A stretch of 50,627 nt of DNA from Streptomyces sp. McG3. Lineage in GTDB: Bacteria > Actinomycetota > Actinomycetes > Streptomycetales > Streptomycetaceae. The notes below the pieces were generated by a model that was given only the letters and a program-made list of their open reading frames with translations, was not told where the DNA came from and ran no database searches. A program made the position numbers and the translations under genes. How positions within the stretch are numbered: the first letter of the stretch is position 1; each line of letters begins with the position of its first letter. Positions 17,677 to 26,945 of this stretch are shown one piece after another. The stretch is from contig NZ_JAAXYC010000020.1 of the NCBI RefSeq assembly GCF_018619185.1, positions 1 through 50,627 on the forward strand, in the 5' to 3' direction.

Positions 17677-18651
17677 GTGCGTATTGCAGTCACCGGCTCG
17701 ATCGCCACCGACCACCTCATGACCTTCCCCGGCCGCTTCGCCGACCAGCTGGTCGCGGATCAGCTGCACACGGTCTCCCTCTCCTTCCTGGTCGACAACC
17801 TCGATGTCCGCCGGGGCGGTGTCGCCGCCAACATCTGCTTCGGGATGGGCCTGCTCGGCACCCGCCCGATCCTGGTCGGCGCCGCGGGCTCGGACTTCGA
17901 CGAGTACCGCGCCTGGCTCGACCGGCACGGCGTCGAGACCGGCTCGGTCCGCATCTCCGAGGTACTGCACACCGCCCGCTTCGTCTGTACCACCGACGCC
18001 GACCACAACCAGATCGGCTCCTTCTACACGGGCGCGATGAGCGAGGCCCGCCTCATCGAGCTGAAGAGCGTCGCCGACCGCGTCGGCGGCCTCGACCTCG
18101 TCTCCATCGGGGCCGACGACCCCGAGGCGATGCTCCGCCACACCGAGGAGTGCCGCTCCCGGAACATCCCCTTCGCAGCGGACTTCTCGCAGCAGATCGC
18201 GCGGATGGACGGCGAAGAGATCCGCATCCTCCTCGACGGCGCCACCTACCTCTTCTCCAACGAGTACGAGAAGGGGCTCATCGAGTCCAAGACCGGCTGG
18301 AGCGACGAGGAGATCCTCGCGAAGGTCGGCCACCGCGTCACCACCCTCGGCGCCCGCGGTGTCCGGATCGAGCGGGTCGGCGAGCCGGTCATCGAGGTCG
18401 GCTGCCCCGAGGAGGACACCAAGGCCGACCCCACCGGCGTCGGCGACGCCTTCCGGGCCGGCTTCCTCTCCGGCCTGGCCTGGGGCGTCGGTCTGGAGCG
18501 CGCCGCCCAGGTCGGCTGCATGCTCGCCACCCTGGTCATCGAGACGGTCGGCACCCAGGAGTACACCCTGCGCCGCACCGCCTTCATGGACCGCTTCACC
18601 AAGGCGTACGGCCACGAGGCCGCCACCGAGGTCCGGCAGCACCTGGCGTGA
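17677..18651 (+). CDS. PfkB-family carbohydrate or adenosine kinase
   Basis: 324 aa from GTG 17677, with AGGAG about ten bases upstream. The ribokinase fold is marked by the N-terminal GGVAANICFGMGLLG motif (47-61) and the C-terminal signature DPTGVGDAFRAGF (251-263), where Asp256 is the catalytic base. Actinobacterial homologues with this N-terminus (MRIAVTGSIATDHLMTFPGRF) are annotated as ribokinase-like or adenosine kinases; the exact substrate is not decided by sequence alone. It is convergent with the cysteine desulfurase gene: the stop codons are adjacent with no gap and no hairpin between. Confidence 0.88.
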   Translation: MRIAVTGSIATDHLMTFPGRFADQLVADQLHTVSLSFLVDNLDVRRGGVAANICFGMGLLGTRPILVGAAGSDFDEYRAWLDRHGVETGSVRISEVLHTARFVCTTDADHNQIGSFYTGAMSEARLIELKSVADRVGGLDLVSIGADDPEAMLRHTEECRSRNIPFAADFSQQIARMDGEEIRILLDGATYLFSNEYEKGLIESKTGWSDEEILAKVGHRVTTLGARGVRIERVGEPVIEVGCPEEDTKADPTGVGDAFRAGFLSGLAWGVGLERAAQVGCMLATLVIETVGTQEYTLRRTAFMDRFTKAYGHEAATEVRQHLA

Positions 18652-20034
18652 TCAGCTGAGCCGGCGGACCACATAGGCCGAGCCGCGGTCCGCCGGCTCC
18701 TCGCCCACGTACTCCTGGCCCCGCATCTCGCACCAGGCCGGGATGTCCAGCCGCGCCGCCTCGTCGTCGGCGAGCACCGTCACCGTGGCGCCCACCGCTA
18801 CCTCCCCGATCACCTTTGCGAGCTCGATCACCGGGATCGGGCAGCGACGGCCCAGCGCGTCGACCACCGGGGACGCGGCGGGACCGGGGGAGTGGGGTGC
18901 GGATACCGGGGCGCCGAACCGCTCGCGCACCTCGCCGACCACCCCGGGCAGGACCTCCAGGAAGCGGTCCACGTCCGCCCCTGCCGTGCCCGGCGGCAGC
19001 GACACCCGGACGTTCCCCTCCGAGAGCACCCCCATCGCCTTGAGCACATGGCTCGGAACCAGGGTGCTGCTCGTGCAGGACGAGCCGGACGACACCGAGA
19101 ACTCCCTCCGGTCCAGCTCGTGCAGGAGAGTCTCCCCGTCGACATAGAGACAGGAGAAGGTGACCAGATGCGGCAGCCGCCGCTCCGGATCACCCACCAC
19201 CTCGACATCGGGCACCCGCTCGGCCACGACGGTCCGGATCCGGTCCACCAGGGCCCGCAGCCGCCCCGACTCCGTCGCGGCCTCGCTCCGTACCGCGCGC
19301 AACGAGGCCGCCGCCGCCACGATCGCCGGCAGGTTCTCGAACCCCGCCGCCCGCCCCGACTCCCGCTCCCCGGCCGGGCCTTGAGGCGCGTAACGCACCC
19401 CCTTGCGGACCGCGAGCAGCCCGACCCCGGCCGGGCCGCCCCACTTGTGCGCGCTCGCCGTCAGCAGCGACCAGCCCGCCGGGACCGGCCCCCAGCCGAG
19501 CGACTGGGCCGCGTCCACCAGCAGCGGCACCCCGGCGTCCGCGCAGCGCGCGGCGACCTCGGCGACGGGCTGCTCGGTGCCCACCTCGTGGTTGGCCGAC
19601 TGGAGGCAGGCCAGCGCGGTGTCCGCCCGCAGCGCCCCGCCGTACACCGCCGGGTCCACCGCCCCCGTGCGGTCCACCGGGACCTCGGTGAACGAGCCGC
19701 CCGCCGCCTCGTGGGCCGCCGCCGAATGGAGCACCGACGAGTGTTCGACCGCCGAGAGGGCCAGATGGCGGCCGACACGCCGACGCCCCGAAAGAGCCCC
19801 GGCAATTCCCGCGTGCACCGCCGTCGTCCCGGACGAGGTGAAGACCAGTTCGTCGGGGCGGCATCCGACGGCCTCCGCGGCGGCCTCCCGGGCCGCGTCC
19901 AGGAGCAGCCTGGCCCGCCGCCCCTCCCGGTACAGGCGGGCGGGATCGGCCCAGCCCTCGTCGAGCGCGGCAAGCAGCGCCTGGCGTGCGACGGGGTGCA
20001 GGGGGGCGGCGGAGGCGGCATCGAAGTAGGGCAC
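18652..20034 (-). CDS. Cysteine desulfurase fused to TusA-type sulfurtransferase domain
   Basis: 460 aa. The class V aminotransferase domain (1-375) binds PLP through Lys197 (SAHKWGG) and has catalytic Cys320 in SVSSGSSCTSS, an IscS/NifS-like loop. After a Pro/Ala/Ser linker, a TusA/SirA domain (about 388-460) carries the sulfur-accepting CPIP motif at 398-401. The fusion would liberate sulfur from cysteine and hand it directly to a relay cysteine, for Fe-S, molybdopterin or tRNA thiolation pathways. Its 5' side faces the ctaC promoter region. The start ATG lacks a strong Shine-Dalgarno but matches the family start (PYFDAASAAPLHP). Confidence 0.93.
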   Translation of the reverse strand: MPYFDAASAAPLHPVARQALLAALDEGWADPARLYREGRRARLLLDAAREAAAEAVGCRPDELVFTSSGTTAVHAGIAGALSGRRRVGRHLALSAVEHSSVLHSAAAHEAAGGSFTEVPVDRTGAVDPAVYGGALRADTALACLQSANHEVGTEQPVAEVAARCADAGVPLLVDAAQSLGWGPVPAGWSLLTASAHKWGGPAGVGLLAVRKGVRYAPQGPAGERESGRAAGFENLPAIVAAAASLRAVRSEAATESGRLRALVDRIRTVVAERVPDVEVVGDPERRLPHLVTFSCLYVDGETLLHELDRREFSVSSGSSCTSSTLVPSHVLKAMGVLSEGNVRVSLPPGTAGADVDRFLEVLPGVVGEVRERFGAPVSAPHSPGPAASPVVDALGRRCPIPVIELAKVIGEVAVGATVTVLADDEAARLDIPAWCEMRGQEYVGEEPADRGSAYVVRRLS

Positions 20035-20197
20035 CCCGCCACGCTAGCCCGCACCCGGCCCCACCTCGCCGGTGGCCGTTCCTCCCGGACGGGCGAGTGG
20101 CCGTCAGATGGGGGCCGGAGGCCCGGATTCCACCCCATGGGCGTGTCGGGCGGCGCGTTGGGCACCCTCCCCGCGCGACCCTAAATAGCGTCCAGTA

Positions 20198-20226
20198 GGG
20201 TTTGGTCCGCATAAACATCCAAACCC
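20198..20226 (+). promoter_or_regulatory. Inverted repeat upstream of ctaC
   Basis: GGGTTTGG (20198-20205) and CCAAACCC (20219-20226) form 8-base arms around a 13-base AT-rich centre, about 80 bases before the ctaC start. An adjoining CCCTA...TAGGG pair (20180-20200) overlaps it. Either an operator for the cta operon or a leader hairpin. The rest of 20035-20307 shows no gene. Confidence 0.4.
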
Positions 20227-20307
20227 CTGCCCGCGTCAGGGCCGGCGACCGACCAGAGACATACGGGCGCGCCGACCGTGCGGGCGAGACTCTCGGGAAG
20301 GCGCTAC

Positions 20308-21276
20308 GTGAGTCCCAACGGCTCCGACCGCTCGTCGCGGCGCCCGATGCGGCGGAAGCTGCCGCAGGTGCTGACTGCGGGCCTGGTCCTGGCGACGGCC
20401 TCCGGTTGTTCATACAACTGGGAGGATTTCCCCCGCCTCGGAATGCCCACTCCGGTTACGGAAGAGGCCCCTCGGATCCTCTCCCTCTGGCAAGGCTCGT
20501 GGGCGGCAGCGCTCGTCACGGGTGTCCTTGTCTGGGGACTGATCCTCTGGAGCGTCTTCTTCCACCGGCGTAGCCGGACCAAGGTGGAGGTACCTCCGCA
20601 GACCAGGTACAACATGCCCATCGAGGCGTTGTACACAGTGGTCCCCCTCATCATCGTCTCGGTGCTCTTCTACTTCACCGCGCGTGATGAGTCGAAGCTC
20701 CTCGAGCTCTCCGACAAGCCCGCCCACACCATCAACGTGGTCGGCTTCCAGTGGAGCTGGGGCTTCAACTACATCGAGAAGGTGGATGGCCAGCCCGCTG
20801 CGGGCCCCGAGATCCCCAAGGAACTCGACGCCATCCCCGACCGGTTCCACAAGGACTTCCCCGAAGGCGCCGGCGGCGTCTACGACGTGGGCATCCCCGG
20901 GACCCGCAACCCGCAGAACGGCAACCCGGGTCCGACCCTGTGGCTGCCGAAGGGTGAGAAGGTCCGCTTTGTCCTCACTTCGCGTGACGTCATCCACTCC
21001 TTCTGGGTGGTGCCGTTCCTCATGAAGCAGGACGTCATCCCGGGCCACACCAACGCGTTCGAGGTGACTCCCAACCGGGAGGGCACCTTCATGGGCAAGT
21101 GCGCCGAGCTCTGTGGCGCCGACCACTCCCGGATGCTCTTCAACGTCAAGGTCGTCTCCCCGGAGCGTTACCAGCAGCACCTCAAGGAGCTGGCTGAGAA
21201 GGGTCAGACGGGCTACGTGCCGGCAGGCATCGCGCAGACGGACCCGGCCAGGAATGCGGAGAAGAACCAACTGTGA
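20308..21276 (+). CDS. ctaC: Cytochrome c oxidase subunit II (aa3 type)
   Basis: 322 aa from GTG 20308, with GGAAGG seven bases upstream. Lipoprotein signal with lipobox TASGC (Cys34), then two membrane helices (about 65-85 and 107-125). The exported cupredoxin domain binds the CuA pair through His230, Cys265, Cys269, His273 and Met276 ([12 protein letters not shown]). An insert between helix 2 and the CuA domain (about 150-210) is typical of actinobacteria. Accepts electrons from the diheme cytochrome cc of the bcc complex. Overlaps ctaD by four bases (GTGA). Confidence 0.97.
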   Translation: MSPNGSDRSSRRPMRRKLPQVLTAGLVLATASGCSYNWEDFPRLGMPTPVTEEAPRILSLWQGSWAAALVTGVLVWGLILWSVFFHRRSRTKVEVPPQTRYNMPIEALYTVVPLIIVSVLFYFTARDESKLLELSDKPAHTINVVGFQWSWGFNYIEKVDGQPAAGPEIPKELDAIPDRFHKDFPEGAGGVYDVGIPGTRNPQNGNPGPTLWLPKGEKVRFVLTSRDVIHSFWVVPFLMKQDVIPGHTNAFEVTPNREGTFMGKCAELCGADHSRMLFNVKVVSPERYQQHLKELAEKGQTGYVPAGIAQTDPARNAEKNQL

Positions 21277-23009
21277 GCATCCTCAACGAATCTCAGGGTG
21301 CCGCTCCGGCAGACGACTCGTACGAGGACGAGCTGCCCGTGCGGCGCAAGCAGCCGGGAAACATCGTCGTCACGTGGCTGACCACCACTGACCACAAGAC
21401 GATCGGTACGCTCTACCTGGTCACGTCGTTCGTGTTCTTCTGCATCGGCGGACTCATGGCGCTCTTCATGCGCGCCGAGCTGGCCCGTCCGGGCACGCAG
21501 ATCATGTCGAACGAGCAGTTCAACCAGGCGTTCACGATGCACGGCACGATCATGCTGCTGATGTTCGCGACGCCGCTGTTCGCCGGATTCGCGAACTGGA
21601 TCATGCCGCTGCAGATCGGCGCGCCCGACGTGGCGTTCCCGCGGCTGAACATGTTCGCGTACTGGCTGTACCTCTTCGGCTCGCTCATCGCGGTGGCCGG
21701 CTTCCTCACCCCGCAGGGTGCGGCGGACTTCGGCTGGTTCGCCTACTCCCCGCTCTCGGACGCGGTCCGGTCGCCGGGCGTCGGCGCCGACATGTGGATC
21801 ATGGGTCTGGCCTTCTCCGGCTTCGGCACGATCCTCGGCTCGGTCAACTTCATCACCACGATCATCTGCATGCGCGCACCCGGCATGACGATGTTCCGCA
21901 TGCCGATCTTCACCTGGAACGTCCTGCTGACCGGTGTGCTGGTCCTGCTGGCCTTCCCGGTCCTCGCCGCCGCGCTCTTCGCGCTGGAGGCGGACCGAAA
22001 ATTCGGTGCGCATATCTTCGACGCGGCCAATGGCGGCGCATTGCTCTGGCAACACCTCTTCTGGTTCTTCGGCCATCCAGAGGTGTACATCATCGCGTTG
22101 CCATTCTTCGGAATCATTTCCGAGGTCATCCCGGTATTCAGCCGCAAGCCGATGTTCGGCTACATCGGCCTGATCTCCGCGACGATCGCCATCGCCGGCC
22201 TTTCCGTGACGGTGTGGGCGCACCACATGTACGTCACGGGCGGTGTGCTGTTGCCGTTCTTCTCCTTCATGACGTTCCTCATCGCCGTGCCGACAGGCGT
22301 GAAGTTCTTCAACTGGATCGGCACGATGTGGAAGGGGTCGTTGTCCTTCGAGACACCGATGCTCTGGGCCGTCGGCTTCCTGATCACCTTCACCTTCGGT
22401 GGTCTGACCGGCGTCATCCTCGCCTCGCCCCCGATGGACTTCCACGTCTCGGACTCGTACTTCGTCGTCGCGCACTTCCACTACGTCATCTTCGGCACCG
22501 TGGTCTTCGCGATGTTCTCCGGATTCCACTTCTGGTGGCCGAAGTTCACCGGCAAGATGCTGGACGAGCGGCTCGGCAAGATCACGTTCTGGACGCTGTT
22601 CGTGGGCTTCCACGGCACGTTCCTGGTGCAGCACTGGCTCGGTGCCGAGGGCATGCCGCGTCGTTACGCGGACTATCTCGACGCCGACGGCTTCACCGCG
22701 CTGAACACGATCTCGACGATCTCCTCGTTCCTCCTCGGCCTGTCGATGCTGCCGTTCTTCTACAACGTCTGGAAGACCGCGAAGTACGGCAAGAAGATCG
22801 AGGTCGACGACCCGTGGGGTTACGGCCGTTCGCTGGAGTGGGCGACCTCCTGCCCGCCGCCGCGGCACAACTTCCTCACGCTGCCGCGGATCCGTTCCGA
22901 ATCCCCGGCGTTCGACCTGCACCACCCGGAGATCACGGCGCTCGAACAGCTCGACCACCTCTCCGAGTCGGACAAGGCCCTCGCCGGCGGCAAGGAGGCA
23001 GGCAAGTGA
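21273..23009 (+). CDS. ctaD: Cytochrome c oxidase subunit I (aa3 type)
   Basis: 578 aa with twelve membrane helices. Heme a ligands are His90 (TMHGTIM) and His403; heme a3 is bound by His401 (AHFHYV). CuB is ligated by His268, His317 and His318 (WFFGHPEVY and VWAHHMY), with the His268-Tyr272 cross-link pair present, so this is a proton-pumping A-type oxidase. The GTG start overlaps the ctaC stop and its own stop overlaps the ctaF start, giving a tightly coupled three-gene unit. Confidence 0.98.
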   Translation: MSILNESQGAAPADDSYEDELPVRRKQPGNIVVTWLTTTDHKTIGTLYLVTSFVFFCIGGLMALFMRAELARPGTQIMSNEQFNQAFTMHGTIMLLMFATPLFAGFANWIMPLQIGAPDVAFPRLNMFAYWLYLFGSLIAVAGFLTPQGAADFGWFAYSPLSDAVRSPGVGADMWIMGLAFSGFGTILGSVNFITTIICMRAPGMTMFRMPIFTWNVLLTGVLVLLAFPVLAAALFALEADRKFGAHIFDAANGGALLWQHLFWFFGHPEVYIIALPFFGIISEVIPVFSRKPMFGYIGLISATIAIAGLSVTVWAHHMYVTGGVLLPFFSFMTFLIAVPTGVKFFNWIGTMWKGSLSFETPMLWAVGFLITFTFGGLTGVILASPPMDFHVSDSYFVVAHFHYVIFGTVVFAMFSGFHFWWPKFTGKMLDERLGKITFWTLFVGFHGTFLVQHWLGAEGMPRRYADYLDADGFTALNTISTISSFLLGLSMLPFFYNVWKTAKYGKKIEVDDPWGYGRSLEWATSCPPPRHNFLTLPRIRSESPAFDLHHPEITALEQLDHLSESDKALAGGKEAGK

Positions 23010-23404
23010 AGATCCAGGGACAGATGTTCATCTGGCTGAGCGTCTTCATCCTCGCCATGGCCGTCGTGTACGGCGTGTGGTCCAAGGAGCCGGTCGGCAC
23101 CACGGCCCTCTTCCTGGCCTTCGGGCTGTCCATCATGATCGGCTTCTACCTGGCCTTCACGGCCAACCGGGTCGACGCCATGGCCCAGGACAACAAGGAA
23201 GCGGACGTCGCCGACGAGGCGGGCGAGCTGGGGTTCTTCTCCCCGCACAGCTGGCAGCCGCTCTCCCTGGCGGTCGGCGGAGCCTTCGCCTTCATGGGCG
23301 TCATCTTCGGCTGGTGGCTGCTGTACTTCTCCGCCCCCCTGCTCCTGATCGGCCTCTTCGGCTGGGTCTTCGAGTACTACCGGGGCGAGAACCGCACCCA
23401 GTGA
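23006..23404 (+). CDS. ctaF: Cytochrome c oxidase subunit IV (actinobacterial)
   Basis: 132 aa from GTG 23006, overlapping ctaD by four bases, with GGAGG just upstream inside ctaD. Four predicted membrane helices (about 5-24, 33-52, 86-105, 106-123). This small subunit is specific to actinobacteria and stabilises the aa3 oxidase in the bcc-aa3 supercomplex. Confidence 0.95.
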   Translation: MKIQGQMFIWLSVFILAMAVVYGVWSKEPVGTTALFLAFGLSIMIGFYLAFTANRVDAMAQDNKEADVADEAGELGFFSPHSWQPLSLAVGGAFAFMGVIFGWWLLYFSAPLLLIGLFGWVFEYYRGENRTQ

Positions 23405-23450
23405 CACCGCACCCCGTGACACCGCTCCCCGGGTGACACGCGCTACACCA

Positions 23451-23489
23451 CGAAGGGCCCGCGTCGCCGACAGCGACGCGGGCCCTTCG
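23451..23489 (+). terminator. Intrinsic terminator of ctaCDF
   Basis: Perfect 17-bp stem (23451-23467 with 23473-23489, 5-base loop), followed by CTCGTTT. Confidence 0.87.
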
Positions 23490-23545
23490 CTCGTTTGCAG
23501 TCACTGAACGCGCTGGAACGGATGAATCTTCTTAGCGTGGACGGC

Positions 23546-24799
23546 ATGAACCACACGCCGCGCATCCGCACCGTAGTGAGCTGCACCCTGCTGGTCGTGA
23601 CCCTCGCCGCGGGTGCGACCGCCTGTGGCTCGCCCGACGGCCACCCGCTCTCCACGAAGCCTTACGACGCGGGCGACCAGGTCTCCTTCAACGGCCCCTC
23701 CAAGAAGGAGAAGGCCGACCCCGACAAGCCCCTGGAAGTCACCGTCAAGGGCGACGACGGGCGCATCACCGACGTCAGCGCCGTGGACACCGGCGGCCGG
23801 CACCTCGCGGGAGAGCTCTCCGCCGACGGGAAGCGCTGGCGCTCCACCGCCCCGCTCGCGGCCGGCACGGGATACACCGTCAGGGTCGCCACGGAGAACG
23901 GCGACGGCGCCCCAGGCGTCCGTACGCTCTCCTTCGACACCTCATCGCCCAAGCGGTTGCTGAAGGTCGCCTTCGGCCCGGAGGCGGGCACCTACGGCGT
24001 CGGACAGCCCATCACGGCGGAACTCAGCGCTCCGATCACCGACAAGGCGGCCAGGGCCACCGTCGAGCGCGCCCTGAAGGTCCGCTCCACCCCGGCGGTC
24101 ACCGGCTCCTGGTACTGGGTCGACGACAAGAAGCTGCACTACCGCCCGAAGGAGTACTGGCCCGCGAACGCCACCGTCGAGGTCCGCTCCAACCTTGCGG
24201 GCATCAAGGTGACCAACGCGCTCTACGGGGCCGAGGCCAAGCCCCTGAAGCTCACCACCGGCGACCGGATCGAGGCCATCACCGACGCCGCGGACCACAC
24301 CCTGACGGTGCTCCGCAACGGAGAAGTGATCAACACCATTCCGGTCACCACCGGCAAGCCCGGCTTCTCCACCCGCAACGGCGTCAAGGTGGTGCTCGCC
24401 AAGGAGCAGTTCGTCCGTATGCGCGGGGAGAGCATCGGCATCGCCGCCGGCTCGTCGGAGTCCTACGACCTGCCGGTCTACTGGGCCACCCGGGTGACCT
24501 GGAGCGGCGAGTACGTCCACGCCGCCCCCTGGTCCACCGGCTCCCAGGGCAACGCCAACGTCAGCCACGGCTGCACCGGCATGAGCACCGGCAACGCCGA
24601 GTGGTTCTTCGACACCGTGCGCGAGGGCGACATCGTCAAGGTCGTCGGCAGCCAGGGCGAGGAGATGGACCCGTTCGGCAACGGGTTCGGCGACTGGAAC
24701 CTCTCCTGGGAGAAGTGGCAGAAGGGCAGCGCCCTCCACGAGGGGGCGCCGGACAGCCCGCAGACACTCCAGGCCGCCCGGCTGCGTCCCCACGTCTGA
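23546..24799 (+). CDS. L,D-transpeptidase (YkuD/Ldt) lipoprotein
   Basis: 417 aa from ATG 23546. ATG 23522 is also possible, but the shorter form gives a cleaner signal (MNHTPRIRTVVSC) ending in a lipobox-like GATAC (Cys27). Two Ig-like domains (about 40-240) precede the YkuD catalytic domain (245-375). His325, His341 and Cys343 form the active site in VSHGCTGMST. Such mycobacterial-type Ldts make 3-3 cross-links in peptidoglycan. The gene has its own start between the cta and qcr groups and no part in respiration; its place there is conserved in Streptomyces as far as I recall. Confidence 0.92.
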   Translation: MNHTPRIRTVVSCTLLVVTLAAGATACGSPDGHPLSTKPYDAGDQVSFNGPSKKEKADPDKPLEVTVKGDDGRITDVSAVDTGGRHLAGELSADGKRWRSTAPLAAGTGYTVRVATENGDGAPGVRTLSFDTSSPKRLLKVAFGPEAGTYGVGQPITAELSAPITDKAARATVERALKVRSTPAVTGSWYWVDDKKLHYRPKEYWPANATVEVRSNLAGIKVTNALYGAEAKPLKLTTGDRIEAITDAADHTLTVLRNGEVINTIPVTTGKPGFSTRNGVKVVLAKEQFVRMRGESIGIAAGSSESYDLPVYWATRVTWSGEYVHAAPWSTGSQGNANVSHGCTGMSTGNAEWFFDTVREGDIVKVVGSQGEEMDPFGNGFGDWNLSWEKWQKGSALHEGAPDSPQTLQAARLRPHV

Positions 24800-24829
24800 T
24801 CCGGGCCGGGAAGGTGCCGTACGGCGCCG

Positions 24830-24858
24830 GAGGCCCCTCAGCGGGCCGTGGGGGCCTC
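24830..24858. terminator. Short hairpin between convergent genes
   Basis: GAGGCCCC (24830-24837) pairs with GGGGCCTC (24851-24858) across 13 bases, immediately next to the stop of the receiver gene. Confidence 0.5.
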
Positions 24859-25260
24859 TCAGGCCTCCACGGCGAGCCGCTGCCGCAGCAGCGCCGCCAG
24901 CGCGTCGGCGAACTCCACCGGGTCCACCGGGAGCGTCACGGCGGCCTCCGCCCGGCTCCAGGTGGCCAGCCACGCGTCCTGCGGGCGGCCGATCAGCAGG
25001 AGCACCGGCGGGCAGCGGAAGATCTCGTCCTTGATCTGGCGGCAGACCCCCATGCCGCCGATGGGGGCCGTCTCCCCGTCCAGCACGCAGACGTCGACGC
25101 CGCCGTTGTCCAGCGCCGCGAGGACGGCCGGGAGCGTCGCGCACTCCAGGAACTCCACCGGTGGAACGTCCGCGGCAGGCCTGCGACCGGCTGCCAGCCT
25201 CACCTGCTCGCGGATGTTGGCATCGTCGCTGTAGACCAGGACCGTGGCGGTCGCCTGCAT
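24859..25260 (-). CDS. Orphan receiver-domain protein lacking the conserved lysine
   Basis: 133 aa from ATG 25260, which has an ideal GGAGG seven bases upstream. A CheY-like fold fits the whole length: VLVYSDDANIR with the acidic pair at 12-13 and candidate phospho-acceptor Asp61 in VCVLDGETAP. The position normally holding Lys reads TLPVDPVEF, so the switch lysine is missing. There is no output domain and no kinase gene nearby. It is divergent from the ctaE-qcrCAB operon and may be a pseudo-receiver signalling by protein contact. Confidence 0.82.
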   Translation of the reverse strand: MQATATVLVYSDDANIREQVRLAAGRRPAADVPPVEFLECATLPAVLAALDNGGVDVCVLDGETAPIGGMGVCRQIKDEIFRCPPVLLLIGRPQDAWLATWSRAEAAVTLPVDPVEFADALAALLRQRLAVEA

Positions 25261-25448
25261 TGTTCCTCCGTGACATCGACGTCGTCGGGGCTCTCGGGGC
25301 ATGAACCGATGCGCGGATCGTACTCCGCCCGACCGGCCGTCAGCACCGGTAATGACGACCTTCCGATGGGCCGTTCGGCGCAGGGTGCGACCCCTGCAGA
25401 CGGTACGGACACACCGAACGGCACCCCCCGGGGTGAGGGCGGGATAAG

Positions 25449-25469
25449 CGACCGACATAATGTCGGTCG
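25449..25469 (+). promoter_or_regulatory. 21-bp perfect palindrome over the ctaE start
   Basis: CGACCGACAT (25449-25458) and ATGTCGGTCG (25460-25469) are exact complements around one base. The ATG of ctaE is the first three bases of the right arm. CATAAT (25456-25461), close to a consensus -10, is inside it. The rest of 25261-25459 shows no gene. Confidence 0.6.
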
Positions 25470-26080
25470 TGGCGACAGCAACGACAGTAGAAACCGGGCA
25501 CGCGCACCCGTCGGTCAATCGGCCGAACCTCACCAGCGTCGGAACCATCATCTGGTTGAGTTCCGAGCTGATGTTCTTCGCGGCCCTCTTCGCGATGTAC
25601 TTCACCCTGCGATCGGTGATGGGACCCGATTACTGGAAGGAGATGTCCGATCATCTGAACTTCCCGTTCTCGGCGACGAACACCACGATCCTGGTGCTCT
25701 CCTCACTCACCTGCCAGCTCGGTGTTTTCGCAGCCGAGCGGGGCGATGTGAAGAAGCTCCGCACCTGGTTCATCATCACGTTCGTGATGGGTGCGATCTT
25801 CATCGGCGGCCAGGTCCTGGAGTACACCGAGCTGGTCAAGGACGCGGGGCTCTCCCTGTCGTCCGACCCGTACGGCTCGGTGTTCTACCTGACCACCGGC
25901 TTCCACGGTCTGCACGTGACAGGCGGTCTCATCGCCTTCCTGCTGGTCCTCGGCAGAACGTACGCGGCCAAGAGGTTCACCCACGATCAGGCCACCGCCG
26001 CCATCGTCGTGTCCTACTACTGGCACTTCGTCGATGTCGTATGGATCGGCCTGTTCGCAACGATCTACATGATCAAGTAA
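25460..26080 (+). CDS. ctaE: Cytochrome c oxidase subunit III (aa3 type)
   Basis: 206 aa from ATG 25460 with five membrane helices (about 27-48, 70-90, 100-120, 140-163, 181-205) and the family motifs [16 protein letters not shown] and [14 protein letters not shown]. No Shine-Dalgarno is close to ATG 25460; GTG 25469 ([10 protein letters not shown]) is in frame and could start a leaderless transcript if CATAAT at 25456 is the -10. First gene of the ctaE-qcrC-qcrA-qcrB operon. Subunit III is part of the oxidase core, so its separation from ctaCDF joins expression of both complexes. Confidence 0.96.
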   Translation: MSVVATATTVETGHAHPSVNRPNLTSVGTIIWLSSELMFFAALFAMYFTLRSVMGPDYWKEMSDHLNFPFSATNTTILVLSSLTCQLGVFAAERGDVKKLRTWFIITFVMGAIFIGGQVLEYTELVKDAGLSLSSDPYGSVFYLTTGFHGLHVTGGLIAFLLVLGRTYAAKRFTHDQATAAIVVSYYWHFVDVVWIGLFATIYMIK

Positions 26081-26135
26081 CCGGGCTCGCACCCGCCCAC
26101 CATCGACGCAGAAGATCCTGACACCGGGGTAATCC

Positions 26136-26945
26136 GTGAAAAAGCTCTCCGCACGACGACGCCATCCGCTGGCGGCGGTCGTCGTACTACTCCTCGCGCT
26201 GGCGGCTACCGGGGGGCTGTACGCCGCGTTCGCGCCTGCGGGCAAGGCGCAGGCCGATGAAACCGCCCAGTCCCTCGCCATCGAAGAGGGCAAGAAGCTC
26301 TACGCCGTAGGCTGCGCCAGCTGCCACGGAACCGGCGGTCAGGGCACCACCGACGGGCCGTCCCTCGTGGGCGTGGGCTCCGCCGCCGTCGACTTCCAGG
26401 TCGGTACGGGCCGTATGCCCGCGCAGCAGCCGGGCGCCCAGGTACCGAAGAAGAAGGTCATCTACACCCAGGCGGAGATCGACCAGCTCGCGGCGTACGT
26501 CGCGTCGCTCGGCGCCGGTCCCATCACGCCGACCGACAAGCAGGTCGACCCCGCGGGCGCGGACGTCGCCAACGGTGGCGAACTGTTCCGCACCAACTGC
26601 GCCCAGTGCCACAACTTCACCGGTAAGGGCGGAGCCCTGACGGAGGGCAAGTACGCCCCCGACCTCGAAGGCGTGAGCCCGAAGCACATCTACGAGGCCA
26701 TGCAGACCGGCCCGCAGAGCATGCCCTCCTTCCCCGACACGACGATGCCGGAGCAGGAGAAGAAGGACATCATCGCGTACATCGAGACCGTGAACGGTGA
26801 CGAGACGGAGAGCCCCGGCGGCCTGGCCCTCGGCGGTCTCGGTCCGGTCAGCGAAGGTCTGTTCGCGTGGGTCTTCGGACTCGGTGCGCTCGTCGCAGTC
26901 GCCGTTTGGGTCGCGGCCCACACCGCTAAGGCCAAGAAGTCATGA
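26136..26945 (+). CDS. qcrC: Diheme cytochrome c subunit of the bcc complex
   Basis: 269 aa from GTG 26136. N-terminal membrane anchor (about 12-32), two class I cytochrome c domains with CASCH (60-64) and CAQCH (155-159), and a C-terminal helix (about 240-262). This tethered cytochrome cc carries electrons from the Rieske protein directly to CuA of CtaC, replacing a soluble cytochrome c. Axial Met candidates lie in GRMPAQQPG and SMPSFPD. Overlaps qcrA by four bases (ATGA). Confidence 0.97.
   Translation: MKKLSARRRHPLAAVVVLLLALAATGGLYAAFAPAGKAQADETAQSLAIEEGKKLYAVGCASCHGTGGQGTTDGPSLVGVGSAAVDFQVGTGRMPAQQPGAQVPKKKVIYTQAEIDQLAAYVASLGAGPITPTDKQVDPAGADVANGGELFRTNCAQCHNFTGKGGALTEGKYAPDLEGVSPKHIYEAMQTGPQSMPSFPDTTMPEQEKKDIIAYIETVNGDETESPGGLALGGLGPVSEGLFAWVFGLGALVAVAVWVAAHTAKAKKS

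Noticed and set aside
21213..22958. 581-codon minus-strand frame opposite ctaD
   Set aside because: Antisense shadow; ctaD has all its heme and copper ligands.
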